A DNA stretch of 64,000 nucleotides from Helichrysum umbraculigerum (GCA_949592205.1 CATIUR010000001.1:38953001-39017000), one strand, 5' to 3'. Positions 22,545-35,719 are shown, counted from the stretch's first letter. A program made the numbers and translations. Notes: generated by a model not told the origin, from the letters alone.

Positions 22545-24486
22545 TTGCACGACGTCGTACATCCGCCTGACCAACCTCCAATGGTAAATTAGTCAGTTTA
22601 TTCTTTAATTTGTTACGACACATACGTACAAGTAAGGTAGTCATAGGTTCACTAGTCGATCTTGAAACTTAGACGATAAGGTTAGAGAGGAATTTAATGA
22701 AACTTCATTCTTCGACTTTAAATCATATGATTTGTCGTTTAGTAGTATGTCGACGTCTACAAAGATAACATCTCCGCCCGCATGCCTAAATTCAATCATT
22801 TTACCAAACAAATTAAAAATATGTCATTTTCTATGTAGTAATCACAAATATCTCTTCTTTTAGTACCCATATCTCTGTCACCATCGACGATGATGTTAGG
22901 TGTAAGTCATGGTATTAAAGCCGATCTGTGATGATTAATCACTCATGTATTGAAATACAAAACATGAAGAGTTATGGTACAATATTCCTGAAAAGATTTT
23001 AAAATTTGTTTACAGTAGCTAGTAGTCTTATGTTGATGTTATTTATTCCAACCCTCTTGTTTTGTGATACTAGGAACAAGCATCGAGCCCTCTGAGTGCT
23101 CAAATTTTGGAGTTTTGCGAATCAGAATTATTCCAAGAGACCATACAAAACTCAGATGTTGCTTCAGCATCAAATTGTTGTTACGAGGAACAATCATCTT
23201 ATGTCAAAGATCTTTCTTATCCTCATGAGATGATCAAATACCCTGCATCCACCACCACCACTATGCCTGCCACCGATAATGGCAACAGTAACTTCGGCAC
23301 CATGTTTGAAGAAAAGCTTATAGAAAATGATATTTCTCTCCCTATAGATTTCACAAACCTCCCTCAATACCCTTTTAGTAATCAAGATCAATTTGACCTT
23401 TCTCTACTCCAAAACAATATTTCACTTGCGACTGATGGGCCGATTCCTCAGTACCCTCATCCAAATGATCAAACTAATGTTTTGTCAATGATGGGACCAA
23501 TGGTTTGTGAAGACGACTGCCTATCTTCCATGCCACCTTCCAAATGCATGCGCATGAACAACCCTTCATCCCCTAACAATTGTTTTCTTGATCATCCATA
23601 CCTCCCACCAAGGAACACCAACCCCCTTTTATCGGTCGAAAGTTGTGGTATTTTCAATGGAAATTTGTTGCTGCCTAACGAAATTCAAGCCCTTGATCTA
23701 GATTTCCAAGGGGATAATGCTAGCATCTTTTGCCAGGATCCCCTCTCACGTCCTTATAATTCTACTGAACTCCAGGTATACTTGAATAATACGTGGTATA
23801 TATTACTCTAATTCAAGATTTATGATCTTGTTTCCATACATGCTCTAACTTTTATGAAACCTGTCTTGTGGAATTAAAGGCACTTAGTAATGACAGCCAA
23901 CATCTAGTAAACAATAATGGAAGTGGAAGCTGTAATCCTTCATTAGCACCTCCAGAAATCACAAGTTTGGAATCAGAAACATTCAGAGTGGCAAACAAAC
24001 TAACCAGCGAAGAACGGAAAGAAAAGATTAATCGATACATGAAGAAAAGACATGAAAGAAACTTCAGCAAGAAGATCAAGGTCCAAATCCCACTTATCTT
24101 TTACAGTCTTTATAATCTTCTAATCAACCCCAAATTTTCTTACAGTATGCATGCCGAAAAACCCTAGCAGACAGCAGGCCTCGAGTGAGAGGAAGATTTG
24201 CCAAGAACGACGAATTTGGGGAGCATCACATGAGAAACCCCCATGAAGAAGACACCGATGAAGATGTGAAATCTATGCATGTAAGAGCAAAAAAATCAAT
24301 AAAGATTTAAACAATAAGATAGATATCAATTCATGTTTTGATCAACACTAAAGTACTATTTTGTGTTTGATGAGCGTGCAGGTGGTAGTGAAGGAAGAAG
24401 AGAAATTGGATTCATCTGATATATTTGCACATATAAGTGGCATGAATTCATTCAGATGCAACTACCCAATCCAGTCTTGGATTTAA
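22542..24486 (+). CDS. CCT-motif transcriptional regulator, 5 exons, 394 aa
   Basis: CCT (CONSTANS, CO-like, TOC1) proteins are nuclear; the CCT domain binds NF-Y subunits and DNA, and members act in flowering, clock and plastid-related control. Exons: 22542-22583, 23074-23775, 23880-24080, 24146-24280, 24382-24486; every exon length is divisible by three and all junctions are GT-AG. The N-terminal half is acidic and rich in Asn, Pro and Ser, with no B-box zinc finger. The CCT domain is at about residues 294-336 (ERKEKINRYMKKRHERNF, then YACRKTLADSRPRVRGRFAK), split by intron 3. The short acidic tail ends ...PIQSWI. Absence of B-boxes points to the CMF group rather than CONSTANS proper. ATG 22542 is the only in-frame start after an upstream stop at 22497. 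Confidence 0.88.
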
Positions 24487-24954
24487 TCAAATGTAGTACA
24501 GTTTTGCAGGAATTTGTACCTGTGTTGGAATATAGGATATGATATGTATGTACATATATATATATATATTATATATATAGCTATAGCTACAATCAATAAA
24601 AATGGGCCCATATTTGTTAAAAAAATTGAAATCATGTGCCAAAATAGAGGAATGTTATAACTAGTTATGTATTGGAACGTAACTAATTAATTAAACACGT
24701 GTGCACCTAATGACAGCTTTGTATATAATGTGTCCTCGTCAATAACAATCATTTTCAAAGCATACGTATTTACACACAAAACATGCATAAGAGATTACAT
24801 ATTTCTTGGAAGCTTTATGAATTTATATATAGCTAGTATTATAGATTTTTTTTTTTTTTTTTTTTTTTGTTTTGTATATATATAAGAAAATTAGCAGTGT
24901 TAATGTGTTATATATACATAAAAAAATATAGGCCTAAAAAGATGTATAATTCTT
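24487..24954. other. 3' flank of the CCT gene with simple repeats
   Basis: Contains an (AT)n tract near 24554-24582 and a poly(T) run near 24846-24868. The first part should hold the 3' UTR and polyadenylation signals (AATAAA-like at 24594). Confidence 0.5.
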
Positions 24955-25130
24955 CACTACTACCCCTATAGATAAGCACTTTAGAGACTCGTTATTTAGG
25001 CTCTAGAGACCGGTTTCTAGGGGTCTCTATGCTATTTAGCAACCAGTTTTTATGGTTAGAGAACAGAGGCCGCTTTGGATTTTCAAAGTCCGGTCTCTAT
25101 GACTCTATACTATGTAGAGACTCTTTTAGA
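24955..25130 (+). mobile_element. CACTA (En/Spm) element end, solo
   Basis: Starts CACTACTACCCCTATAG, the CACTA-type terminal sequence, followed by repeated subterminal motifs (TAGAGACTCG, TAGAGACCGG, GGTCTCTATG, CCGGTCTCTATGAC, GTAGAGACTC) in both orientations. No matching inverted CACTA end was seen downstream, so the element looks truncated. Confidence 0.45.
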
Positions 25131-25596
25131 TAGGCTATGGCTATATATACACCACCTATTGACTATATATACACCATTGGTAGAGTAATGATTATGTCTT
25201 ATCTAATTATTAGAGTACTTAACTTAACACTATAGATTAGTAGTACCAATTATAATATTCACTTTTATACAAATTTGGTTTTATGCAATCAGTGCTTACC
25301 GCACCAATTATAGGAAGAGATAGCATTGGTGTTGTTTATATAACAAAATAATTAGGACCAATTATAGGAGGGTATATCATTGGTGTTGTTGACAACACAA
25401 TAATTAGGTTCTATTGACCAATCGAAATTTACATATTTTACATTTTGATCCTCAAACTTTTCCATTTGTACAAGATTAGCTCATTCTTCAAAGTTAGTAG
25501 CACCTATTAGAGTTTGTTCTAGTAATATCTTCCCAATATAAAATCATAACCTATCACATATATATTAGAGCACACATATCAAAGACTTCTTTCTAA
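25131..25596. other. AT-rich spacer
   Basis: Diverged short repeats (CCAATTATAGG and TTGGTGTTGTT each occur twice near 25310-25390). No gene seen. Confidence 0.4.
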
Positions 25597-26370
25597 GACC
25601 ACTCCCATCGGGAGCCTTCGATTGTCGTCGGTTCCAACCGACGAGAGTGACGGCGATGGCACCAACTCGTCGGTTGCCTCGTCGGTTTGCTCCCTTCGGT
25701 TTGGCGACGAAGGTGAGGAGGTCAGGTGGGGCCCACGTTTAATTTTTTTTTTCCCTTTTTGACTGTTGGCAAATTAAATAAAAAAAAATTCCAACGGTTA
25801 TAAAGCCGTTGGTTTTTTTAGATTTTTTTTTCCTTTTTAAAAAAACCCTTTTTTTCACCTATAAATACACACCCTCTTTTCCAAACAATTCACACCATCT
25901 TTCATACAATAGAATACAATTCACACTACACATTCTTATACACTTTTTCACATCCATATTTTTAAAATGTCTCCCGATTCCGATCTTGAAGATTTGCAAG
26001 CGCTCAACGACATTTTCGATCCAAATTACGCGATCAATGTTATTAATGCCATATCCTCCGAATCGTCCGACGAAGAGGAAATTCAAATTCATTAAAAAAA
26101 AGCTTCTTTACAAAATGTTATCAAAGCTTTTTTTTGTAAAAAGCTTTAGAAAAAGCTTATTATCATTCAAATTCATTAAAAAAAACTATTAAATGAGCTA
26201 GAAAGAGAATGCAAAAACTTGAGAAACATCAAGCTATTACACCATCTTTCATCCTTATTATATAATATTTAAGTGATGAATAACTTTTTTTTTTAGCATA
26301 GTATTTTCTAAAACTTTTTTAGAAAAGTTTTGCATGAAAAGCTTTAGAAAAGTGCTCATTGTAGATGCTC
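25597..26370 (+). mobile_element. PIF/Harbinger-type non-autonomous element
   Basis: Bounded by TAA at 25594-25596 and 26371-26373, the usual PIF/Harbinger target duplication. The left end GACCACTCCCATCGGGAGC and the reverse complement of the right end, GAGCATCTACAATGAGCAC, are weakly similar (about 10 of 19). Inside is a leader and the first 42 codons of an acidic protein that resembles the N-terminus of HARBI1-like transposases. Terminal match is poor, so the boundaries are provisional. Confidence 0.47.
25967..26095 (+). pseudogene. N-terminal remnant of a Harbinger-like protein
   Basis: A 42-codon frame beginning MSPDSDLEDLQALNDIFDPN and ending with an acidic SSDEEE stretch before a TAA. 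Plant HARBI1-like ORFs often begin with such acidic sequence. The nuclease domain is absent, so no activity is expected. Confidence 0.35.
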
Positions 26371-26373
26371 TAA

Positions 26374-29300
26374 CAAGAATGACATAAATGGAATTATACC
26401 CTTAATATCAATCCACAAAGTAAACAAGCAATTTATTATGAAATTTTAAAGGGCAATTTAGTAATTACAAATATATCATGAAATGTTGAGCCTCTCATAA
26501 GATGATTGAGGTTAAGATTGTCTTTCTAATATTTTTTATGTGTCTCCCACTTTCACCATACAAATATAGTAGTATTAAGCATGCTTATGTATCTTAATTT
26601 TTTTTTTTCAATTCTTGGATTCTCAAAGAAAATAATAGTTTAAGTTTAAAGTATAACACTCTTAATATCATGAACAAGAACACATCTCTTCTCTCTTACC
26701 TATTAAAAGATAGACTTAATTAACTAATCTCCTATAAAGTCAACCCTAAACAATTAATCCCCTCCTTTCATTGGTTTAGCCCATTTAATCCAAGCCCTTA
26801 ATTGTCATTAGCCAAATGATTTATTAATCTCAAAAGATTAGGACACTTTTTTTTCCAATATGCCCTCACATGTCACGTATCCATCCTTCCCCTCTCATTC
26901 AAAACAATCGCCCCAATCCCACCGCATCTTACCACTAGCTATTCAATTGGATACAAAGATCAGGATTCCCAATTGATTTATTTGACTCCTTCCCAAAGAA
27001 AACGAAGATTTCAACGAACGGATTAAATCAAAATCAAAATCGTTTTCAACAAACGAATATTTTGGCTGGAGACGGATCAAGGGTCCCAACCTCTTGAAGA
27101 AATCAAAATCGATTCGAAAAAAATCAGAATCACACGATCTTCCTGAATGCAGTATTAATTTCCACAATCTTCAGGTATCGATGTTTTGTTATATTTGATG
27201 TTCAGAAGGCTTGTGATTTATGGACTAAATCGTTTTCAATGATCAAACTTAATTATGAATGTTTGTTTGAAGTTCTAATGTCTGATTTCTTATGCTAAAT
27301 GGTTCATTACCATACAAGCTTGATCGATTCTTCTCATTGATTTCAATTGAACATAAGTTTATATCCTTAATTGTTTAATCAACAGGTATTAAGAGGAAAT
27401 CCATTTACAAAGGGTATACAAATTTACACATAAGCATTTCATATAGTGCCTAGGAGGTGTTCGATAAAATGCTTGAGAGGAATGAAAGTTCTTAAAGTGT
27501 AAGATGTAAGTATATAATCTGCAATTGTATGTTGCATTGACTTTTTCTTCACACCACTTGAAGGTTCCATTGCAAGTAGTAGCACCATTGGACTCATTAA
27601 TTTATATTGTACAATGACATACATTACAAATTCTGTCTATCATGGAAATTTTGACGCTGAGGGGTCAGAAGCACACATTAGTAGTTTTCATTATCTTGGG
27701 AGGTGGTGCATCTGTAAGTAAAACATTTCTATGTCTAGCATTCAGTTTAACTCAGGAAACATAGATTGATAATATCATTATTTTTCTGGTTATGATGATG
27801 CATACTTATATAACAATTTGAATGTTTACACCCATATAAATATTTAATTCATATTAAATTTTGTGTTTGGAAATGGTGTAGAATGGGCTTTAATCTTTAA
27901 GAGACGTACATGTGCTTTATGGAGTTGCTGGTTAGATAATAAAGCATTACATGTTGCGTCAATGACAATGCAAGTATATGTAAGTCTGTAGTACTCTTAG
28001 ATGTGTACTTTTGTGTGTAACGTCTACATGTGTCAAACTGGTTGGGCGGATGGGCTGGTTAACGGGTCAAAATGGATTTGGGTTAATATAAGTGGAGGTT
28101 GCAATGTGTTGTGTTGTATGGCATAATAAACAGCTTTTTTTCATTCAAAATTTTTAATAACTAATAGTCGCCTTGTAGAAGAATACCTATCGATTTCGTC
28201 TTCTTCAACTCTTCAAGGTATATATACTGATGAATTTTATGTAGATAATGTATGTGAATTTGATTGGGTTAGTTATTGGAAAATCAATTGATAATGTGAT
28301 CTGAATTGATGAAATATATATTACTTGATGCATATTTCATAATGAATAACTAATGAGTACATACATTATGTGCATCTATGTGATTTTAGATTCACTCGAT
28401 ACATGTTATAGCTGAAAAAGCAAGGCTTACTTGTGTAACGCATTATCCGTGTTGCAAATACTTATCATCTTATTTATTAGACGTAAATAAAGGTAAGGCT
28501 ATACATACTAATTTATTAGTAAAAGCCATTCCATTTAGTAATAACTGGGTAGTCGTAAATAAGTTGGAAACCTTTAGTTGATAGGTGGCAAGTCACCAAT
28601 GGTTCTTAATCATGTAATCGTGTCATACCTATATTAAGATTTAATCGAGTGAAATATGATATCGCCACATCTGTTCTCTGCGTCTTGGCCACTAATTTGA
28701 CATGTTCTTTCCTTCGATAAAGCTTAATAAGTTTGTTTACAATTGTGTGAATACATGGCAATTTTGTACAATCGAAAATATTAACTTTAAGCTTGTGGGG
28801 ATCACCAGTTTTACTAGGCTACTTTATGTGATTGGGATATCGAAACCTACATTAGAAGTTCGAGAGTATATGGAAACAGGATATGAGATTCACTACGCTA
28901 TAACATCAACTTGAGCTTACCATTGTTGATCTTTTCAAGCTTTGATCAAATTATAAACTTGACTACCAACCTAATGAGCATTTTTGTATTTTGTGATGTT
29001 AGAGACTGAGAATGATAAATGGGGTGGCCATTTCTCTCCTTGGATCACTTTATATTGTCTCCCAAAAACATGAAAAGTTTGAATAAAATTGATGGCCTTA
29101 AACTTGATGACTGCATCATCACTGATGCTAGGAAGTAAAAAAAAAAAGAAATTCAATTAAAAGGCAATATCAGGTATTAATGCACTAGCTACCCAGTCGC
29201 CCCACAAAGACATCTCTAAAATGTATTAAGGTTATATAGCAAATCGGGTCATTATTAATAAGCAAGAACTTCAGGTCTAACTGTAACATTAGCTAAATCA

Positions 29301-32262
29301 CCAAATATTACAAATAGTTACTAAAGATGCCACGGTTTAGTTCAAAGAACAAATCCATATCTCAAACTGCATTATCAATCTTGATTGGATACCTAGGTCG
29401 AAACCTTTGCTGAAAAACTGTTAGCAAAATATGCAGAAAAATTCCCTGATAAATCAAAGATCCTTTTGCTGGCTAGAGCACAGATCGCAGCAGCTGCAGG
29501 GCATTCTCAGATTGCATCGATCCGAGTCTTTATCAAAGATAACTGATATCCAGCACATGCCTGCTGTTACCAGGTTATGCTCACTTGTAGCTCTCAATCA
29601 GGGGTGCTAACATGGGTGTGATGGGCTCGGTAATGGGTCAAAACGTAAACATTTCCTTATAATTTGTAGAACCTTTTAATGGAGTAGTATTTGTTTTAAA
29701 TATGATCACACACTTATTTTATTAGAATAATTCGGATGTTTTTTGATCAATCAATTTTAGAAGTTGTGGATTAAGATATGCATATTAGACGACTTTTGAC
29801 CCGTACAGTCCATTTTAGATGTTTCCTTTTCTGCTTGAATATGGCCATTTTGACCCGTTGTGAATAACGGGTAACTCGAATCAACGCATTTATAACTAAA
29901 CAGATCAATACATTAATGCATAAAATTATGTAAAAATGCAAGAGTTGAATTTACTCCATTCCTTGATATTGTGTTACTTCTTGTATCCTTTCTCACTAGC
30001 TAAATGATTTTCTTATGCCCAGTACTATGAAAAAATAGCAACAACAAAGAATTTGCTTGAGGCTGATTGTATTTTTCTTTTTTAAGTATTGATTTAAATC
30101 TGTTTGTTATAGAAATTTTAAATTTGTGTTAATTCTTCAAGAATTTGAAAACGCCTCCTCTCTCCTTCAATTCGCATGGTACATGGGTGCCTCCTTATCT
30201 CTGCTTCTATTCATAATTCTCACACACATGTGTTTTGAATACAGTTAATTATTTGATAATTTACTATTGGATTTCGATTTCCATCGGTCATATATAATGA
30301 AGTTTTACTCAATTTTTGTAAGTTGATTTTTTTTATTACAATCAATGAATTCGTACTAATTGGCACTCTTATTGGGTTTTTGAGAAAAAATAAATGCCTA
30401 TACAATCAAAAAAGAGGTAAATTTGGTAAATCGTTCTTTTATTGTTTATGCTATGAATTTTTATTCTTGAAAGTGGTTTTTGAAATTGTTATTGAGTGTT
30501 TTATGGCTTTCAGGTTTTATTGATGTAGGACTTACATATCTTCTGATTGATTCTATAGTGATCTATCTACATGTTGACTGTGTAATGCATTATGAATTTG
30601 ATGTTGCAATATTGGCAATATACATGTTGATTTTAATTTGTCTACAGTGAATTTCGTTTCGTTCATCATGATCACCTGGTAGCGACTTTGATATATTTTA
30701 AAGTGATATGATATTAAGGTTTTATAGGATCGGTTATCATATTCTTTGATGCTATTGGTAAATGAAGTGACGGGATTAATAATTTGAGAATAAAGTTAAG
30801 GAAAACACAAGCTATGAATATTATATATCATTTTGTTTACTTTTCTATATTGCTTGAACATATAGCAGTGTAGATTCGTAGTGAATCATAGGCCATAAAC
30901 ACGTGATGTTAGTTTTTTAACAATGTTATCAAAGTAAAGTTGATGTGTTATGGTAGGATGGAAGTGAATTATTGGGTTTCGATTCGGGTTCTTTTAATCC
31001 TATTAATATTGTCAACGCTCGTGATTTTTATCAGTTGTTCTTGCAAAAGGAATCTCTGATGATCAAGAAAGAAAGAAATATGGTGTTGTGCAAATTTTTA
31101 AATGCAAGTGAAAAAACTGTGAAGGTAAATTGGGAAGAGAATCATATTTGAGGAAACTGTGAGTGCTTATGAACTGAGTGAGCACCCTGTGTTATCGTTT
31201 TGTCATGGTGACGCGGTGTTTGGCTTGGCTTCGATAAGTTGTGTCCTTTTAGCACTGTGAGCGGGTTGAAGATAGTAAACTTGAAGTAAAATGGGTTGCA
31301 GGTCTTACATCAAAGGTACATATTTGATTCTTTGTGTGTTCATTGGATTTTGCAAGATGGGCGGGTCAGTTGGGTTATCTAACGGGGCATACATGTAGAA
31401 AAAAATTGGACGTTTTGCTTTGGTTGATCTGAAACTATTTTAGTCATTCTGTTTATTCATCATTAATAACCAATTTGTCACAAAAGTCATATTATATCGA
31501 AAACCAGAATGTGACCATCCGTATATTTTAGCCTTTTTGTTTATTTATCATTTTGAGGTCTCATTTACCTGTTTCCATGTTTGCCACTTATTGATCAAGA
31601 TTGTGACCTCTCCCACTCACCATTGTGCCTCTACATTTTGACATTTGCTAAATAGGTAACATACATGACATAGAAACTGGTGATATTTGCAAGGTTGTGA
31701 CACGTCCATTATACTAAATGACCCTGCCATGACTTGGAGTACAACATTGTCACATATCCAGGTTTGGAGCTTATGAAGTTATGGTAATTTATGAAGATAC
31801 AACCTCTTCCTTTCTTTTTGTTCTAATTGCAGAGAAGTAGATATAGTTCACGTTAAGTCAATGATACATTTCAGTTCTAATAGTTCCTATAATAAAATAT
31901 AATGAGATCAAGGTGTATAAAAGTTCTCTAACATAGAGCTCGTGGGTACATAAAACTTAACTAAAGTCATTAAGAGTTTCAAAAGATTGTTTTTGCTTCT
32001 TTTTTTTTTTTTGTTTCGGGTTTATCGGTAGGGTTTTTGATAACTTTTTATGTATACAAAATTCAATATTCAATTATAAAACTTAACTTCATGTTCATTA
32101 ACATGGCATCTTTGTAATTTAGAATCATTGTAAAACTTAGGTTCGTGTTTCCTTAATATTATCTTTGTGATTTAGAATCATCGTAAAACTTAGGTTCATG
32201 TTTCCTTAATATTTTGTAAAGTTATAATATGAAAAAGGTTTTAAAAAAAAATTATGGACTAG
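26374..32262 (+). mobile_element. probable Helitron body with captured gene pieces
   Basis: No intact gene. Upstream of a clear Helitron 3' end (32263-32289) the region holds an SRP72 exon fragment (29397-29573) and many intron-like stretches. A possible 5' TC end is at 26685 (TCTCTTCTCTCTTACC after an A), giving about 5.6 kb, but this end is weak. A PPR-like phrase VFDKMLERNE is readable near 27455-27490. GGGTCA-type repeats occur near 28040, 29610 and 31350. Confidence 0.28.
29397..29573 (+). pseudogene. SRP72 exon fragment
   Basis: After an acceptor-like CCTAG the sequence reads ETFAEKLLAKYAEKFPDK then SKILLLARAQIAAAAGHSQIA, and in the next frame ESLSKITDIQHMPAVT, followed by AG|GTTATG. 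This matches the middle of signal recognition particle subunit SRP72, a TPR-containing protein of the SRP core, as I know it. A small indel near 29515 shifts the frame, and no other SRP72 exons were found nearby. It is therefore a fragment, probably carried by the surrounding Helitron. Confidence 0.65.
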
Positions 32263-32289
32263 CCCGCGAATTCGCGGGTGATAATCTAG
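32263..32289 (+). mobile_element. Helitron 3' terminus
   Basis: A perfect 16-bp palindrome CCCGCGAATTCGCGGG (32263-32278), 7 nt of spacer, then CTAG followed by T at 32290. Hairpin, spacing and CTRR match the canonical Helitron 3' end. Confidence 0.72.
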
Positions 32290-32290
32290 T

Positions 32291-34028
32291 TTACAAAATC
32301 ATACAATCATAATTTATATTTTTATTCATAAATTAATGAGTTAAGTATAGTTTAATATGTTAAGATCTTAAAATCCAAATTAAAATTTGAGTTTATTGTT
32401 TTGTTATATATTAAATTTTATATTTTTTATTATTGTATTCGACGTACTTTTATTTGTTTTATTTTATGTATTGAACTTTTAAATATCGTCTATTATATGT
32501 AAATTTTACTTTTTGGATAAGGACAAAAAAATAAATTTTCTTATTTTGACCTTACCCAAAAAGGAAAGTGTATATACAACAGACGATATTTACAAGATCA
32601 ATGTATATAATAGAAGTTTCCAAATTTAACTCATACAATAGTAAAATGTGTAATATTTTGATACATAATGAAATAATAAACCCTTAAAATTTTATACGAA
32701 TGGTAAAAGTTAATGTAACCATCAATCTCTTTAGGTAAAGCATTTTGAATGTTTTTTTTTTGAACGGAAGGAAATTTCATTGCAAATCGAACAAGTACAA
32801 AATTATACCTCAAAGCCCCAAGCAGAGCTAAATCATTTTGAATGAACATTTGCATTTTTGATAAAAGTTTTTTTAGAAAGAATATGTATACACCTCAAAT
32901 AATTATGTAATACTACAGTATCAATAAATTTTAGAGTTTTAAAAATTCCATCGGCACTTCTTACATCGTTAAATATAAACATCAAAACGCAATCTATCAT
33001 TTAATATAATAAAAACTAATCAAATATATACAAACCGCAATTCCATTATTACATTTCGAGTTTTTGACATAAAAACAACCAATTAAATCAAACATAAAAG
33101 ATACACCTAACTGAGATTTCACAACGAAATCAATTATCACAAGTCAGATAAAATATGATAACCACAAACGAATGATATTATTCCATTCTTTTACTTCATA
33201 TGAGTTCGTAGTTTTCAGTGGCTCTGTATTAAAAAAGCAAAAAATAAATAATCGTTACTTATTTATTTAATACCTAAATGATTTAATAAGTATACTTACA
33301 ATTTGTATAAGTGTCTAGAACGCCCAAACGAATACGGATACACCCGGTCCGATACCGAGATTAATTCTAACCAATTGGATGTTGTGTGGAACTTCAAACA
33401 ATTAGTCAAAATGATCACATGTTAGAGTTGCATTTCATTCATTGCTATTTGTATGTAATCTTTTCATTGAGTTAAATTAGAGAAGAAAATTGGAGTTAGT
33501 AAAAGTAGTCTAGTTTCTTTCTATCATCTCGAATCGCTCTCTAACAATTTTCGCGAAATCATTTTCTTGAAATTTGATAAAAATCTGTTCATCCCCAACA
33601 TCAAGTAAAAATCACATTCCCAGCCAGAACAAACCTTGATATAGGAATAACCGACTTACATTTGGTTAGATGCCCAGTTTGTTACAGAGATTTTAAAACG
33701 AATCGCCTTTCTGTTAATTGTTGAATAGCAAGCGACTTATGGATTATGAATTATAGATGGTGGGAAATTGTCATTGCCTAAGTTAATTTTCAAGATATAC
33801 GAGACGTTCTTACAATTTCAACGACAACCGATCTTCCCGGTAAGCTTCGCATGTTTTCGGCGTAGTGGTGCGCACTACTCTGTGGAGCATTTGAAAACAT
33901 CGAAACTAAGTCAAGTTCAAAGATAAGATGTAGAGAAAACACACTATATGAGATATCTGAGAGGATGTATGTTATCTTCATCCCTATTGACATATTATAT
34001 GTCGTAATTTAAATGTAAATTTTATTAA
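32291..34028. other. AT-rich region without a gene
   Basis: A T-run followed by GAACGGAAGGAAATTTCATT near 32752-32785 resembles the 3' end of a non-LTR element. The short frame at 33790-33993 is not recognisable. Confidence 0.35.
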
Positions 34029-34442
34029 GGGTGTGTTTGGCAAAACTAGTTGGAGATGGAAATGGAGCTGCAGCTGGAAGTTGGAAGCCGAAGGTGGAAC
34101 TTTTATTTGGGGCTGAAGCTGGAGCTTTTATTTTTCAATAAGTGTTTGGTAGACTAGCTAGGGCTAGAGCTTATTAACGTAAATTGACACATATGGACAT
34201 GATGTTTTATAATTTTAAATTTTTAATAATTATAAGAAGAGTAAAATAGTAATTTAATAAGAAGGGGATGAAAATTATTTGGAGAAGCTACTTTTGAGAG
34301 ATTCTTGTGTAGGGGATTATTTTTTCTCTCAATATCAATTTGCATGCCAAACAAGGATTATGAATATATAAAAGATTGAGATTCTTGAAATTAGAAGCTC
34401 AAGCTCTTAGAATCTCTTAAAATTGGGTTACCAAACACACTC
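34029..34442. mobile_element. Tourist-like MITE (PIF/Harbinger), 414 bp
   Basis: Terminal inverted repeats GGGTGTGTTTGGC and, from the other end, GAGTGTGTTTGGT. It is flanked by TAA at 34026-34028 and 34443-34445. The GGGTGTGTTTGG terminus with a TAA duplication is typical of Tourist-like MITEs. No coding capacity. Confidence 0.68.
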
Positions 34443-34445
34443 TAA

Positions 34446-35060
34446 GTGGACTTATGTTCCAATTTCATAACTTCCATCCCATTTTAATATAATCATCTCA
34501 TTCTAGCTTATTGCTAGTTAGTATTTATTTTAAATCTGCCTCTCTAAAAAACACTCATGACATAGTACTACAAATTAAATGAATTATATTTGAATTTCAA
34601 TGGCACTAAGTCACATAGAAGTACAAGCTAGGACTTGGTATTGATCAAGACATTGGGATTTTTTATATTTTTTCTGCAAAGTACTAAAGGATACGACTAA
34701 GAAACAATATATAAGCATTCACCTCCTCAAGTGTCCAACTTCTATCAAATCTGATGGCTATTAGTTTGATAACTAATTGTCAATTTGATACTAACAAACA
34801 AAAGGTTTCAAGATCTTTCCTCTATCTTGTTGAGAACTCTCAAAGATTCTTAAGTCTTGTAATGCTTTGCGGAGTCGATCTCAAGTTAATTATCCTTCAC
34901 TAACAAAGTTCTAAATTAAATGAACTTAATTATGACATTAAGAAACCAGAATTACCGAAACCAAAAAAAAAAAAAAACATCCCGTGAATTAAAATGCATC
35001 GTCATCTTTTTAGAATAATTTCATAAAAGTTTATATATATTTGTCACGTACATAAACAAT
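34446..35060. other. intergenic spacer
   Basis: AT-rich host or old repeat DNA with no coding signal. It ends at the TE2 target duplication. Confidence 0.4.
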
Positions 35061-35065
35061 ATGAT

Positions 35066-35717
35066 TAATCATGTACCATGCAAATGGCCCAAAATTCAAG
35101 ATATAAGGTCCATCAGGAAAGGTCCATCAGGCAAGGCCCATCAGGCAAGGCCCATCAGGCAAGGCCCATCACATGGCCCGGCCCATCAGATTAGGGATTC
35201 TGCCCCCTTGGCTCACGACAAACAGATTCAGGAAATCACCAACGTTAGTGGTGGTTCACTGCGGACCGACAAGGGTTTGTATCCGCAAACATCATTGTTC
35301 CACGTCGACACAGGGGACCCCCACACGGGACGCGTTGATCTCAACCGTGCGATCTTAAAATTGTAAGATGATGACTTAGCCGTACGATCACCAAGTACCA
35401 CAGGATGGTGAGTAAACTGTACGATCAAACGCACCAGATGGTGACACGTGGACAAACTTGTCCACCAAGGTGATCATGGAGTACTATAAATACAAGGGCA
35501 TGAACACTATTCAGCCCTTAAGCACCTCCAAATATTCACAACCATCATTAGAAAAACCCTAATATCAAGAGAAGAGCACTATTCATCTTCTCGCAATCGA
35601 TTCACGCCACCCACGGTTCCGTTCAATACGCTCCGTCGGGTCCTTACGCAAGTCGCGGAGAGCAACGAATCCAATCCAACCCAGTTGCACTCAGGTATAA
35701 CATTCTATGCTTGATCA
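35066..35717 (+). repeat. TE2 5' LTR (652 bp)
   Basis: Begins TAATCATGTACC and ends TTGATCA when the target duplication is used to fix the borders, so it lacks the usual 5' TG. A TATA box (TATAAATA) is at 35485-35492. A GCAAGGCCCATCAG repeat block lies at about 35107-35189. Confidence 0.9.
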
Positions 35718-35719
35718 AA

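Noticed and set aside
25809..26192. 127-codon Phe/Lys/Ser-rich ORF
   Set aside because: Driven by poly(T) and AT-rich sequence of the Harbinger-like element; the real remnant frame is 25967-26095.
33790..33993. 67-codon minus-strand ORF
   Set aside because: No recognisable family and no splice partners; could be chance in a 1.7-kb spacer.
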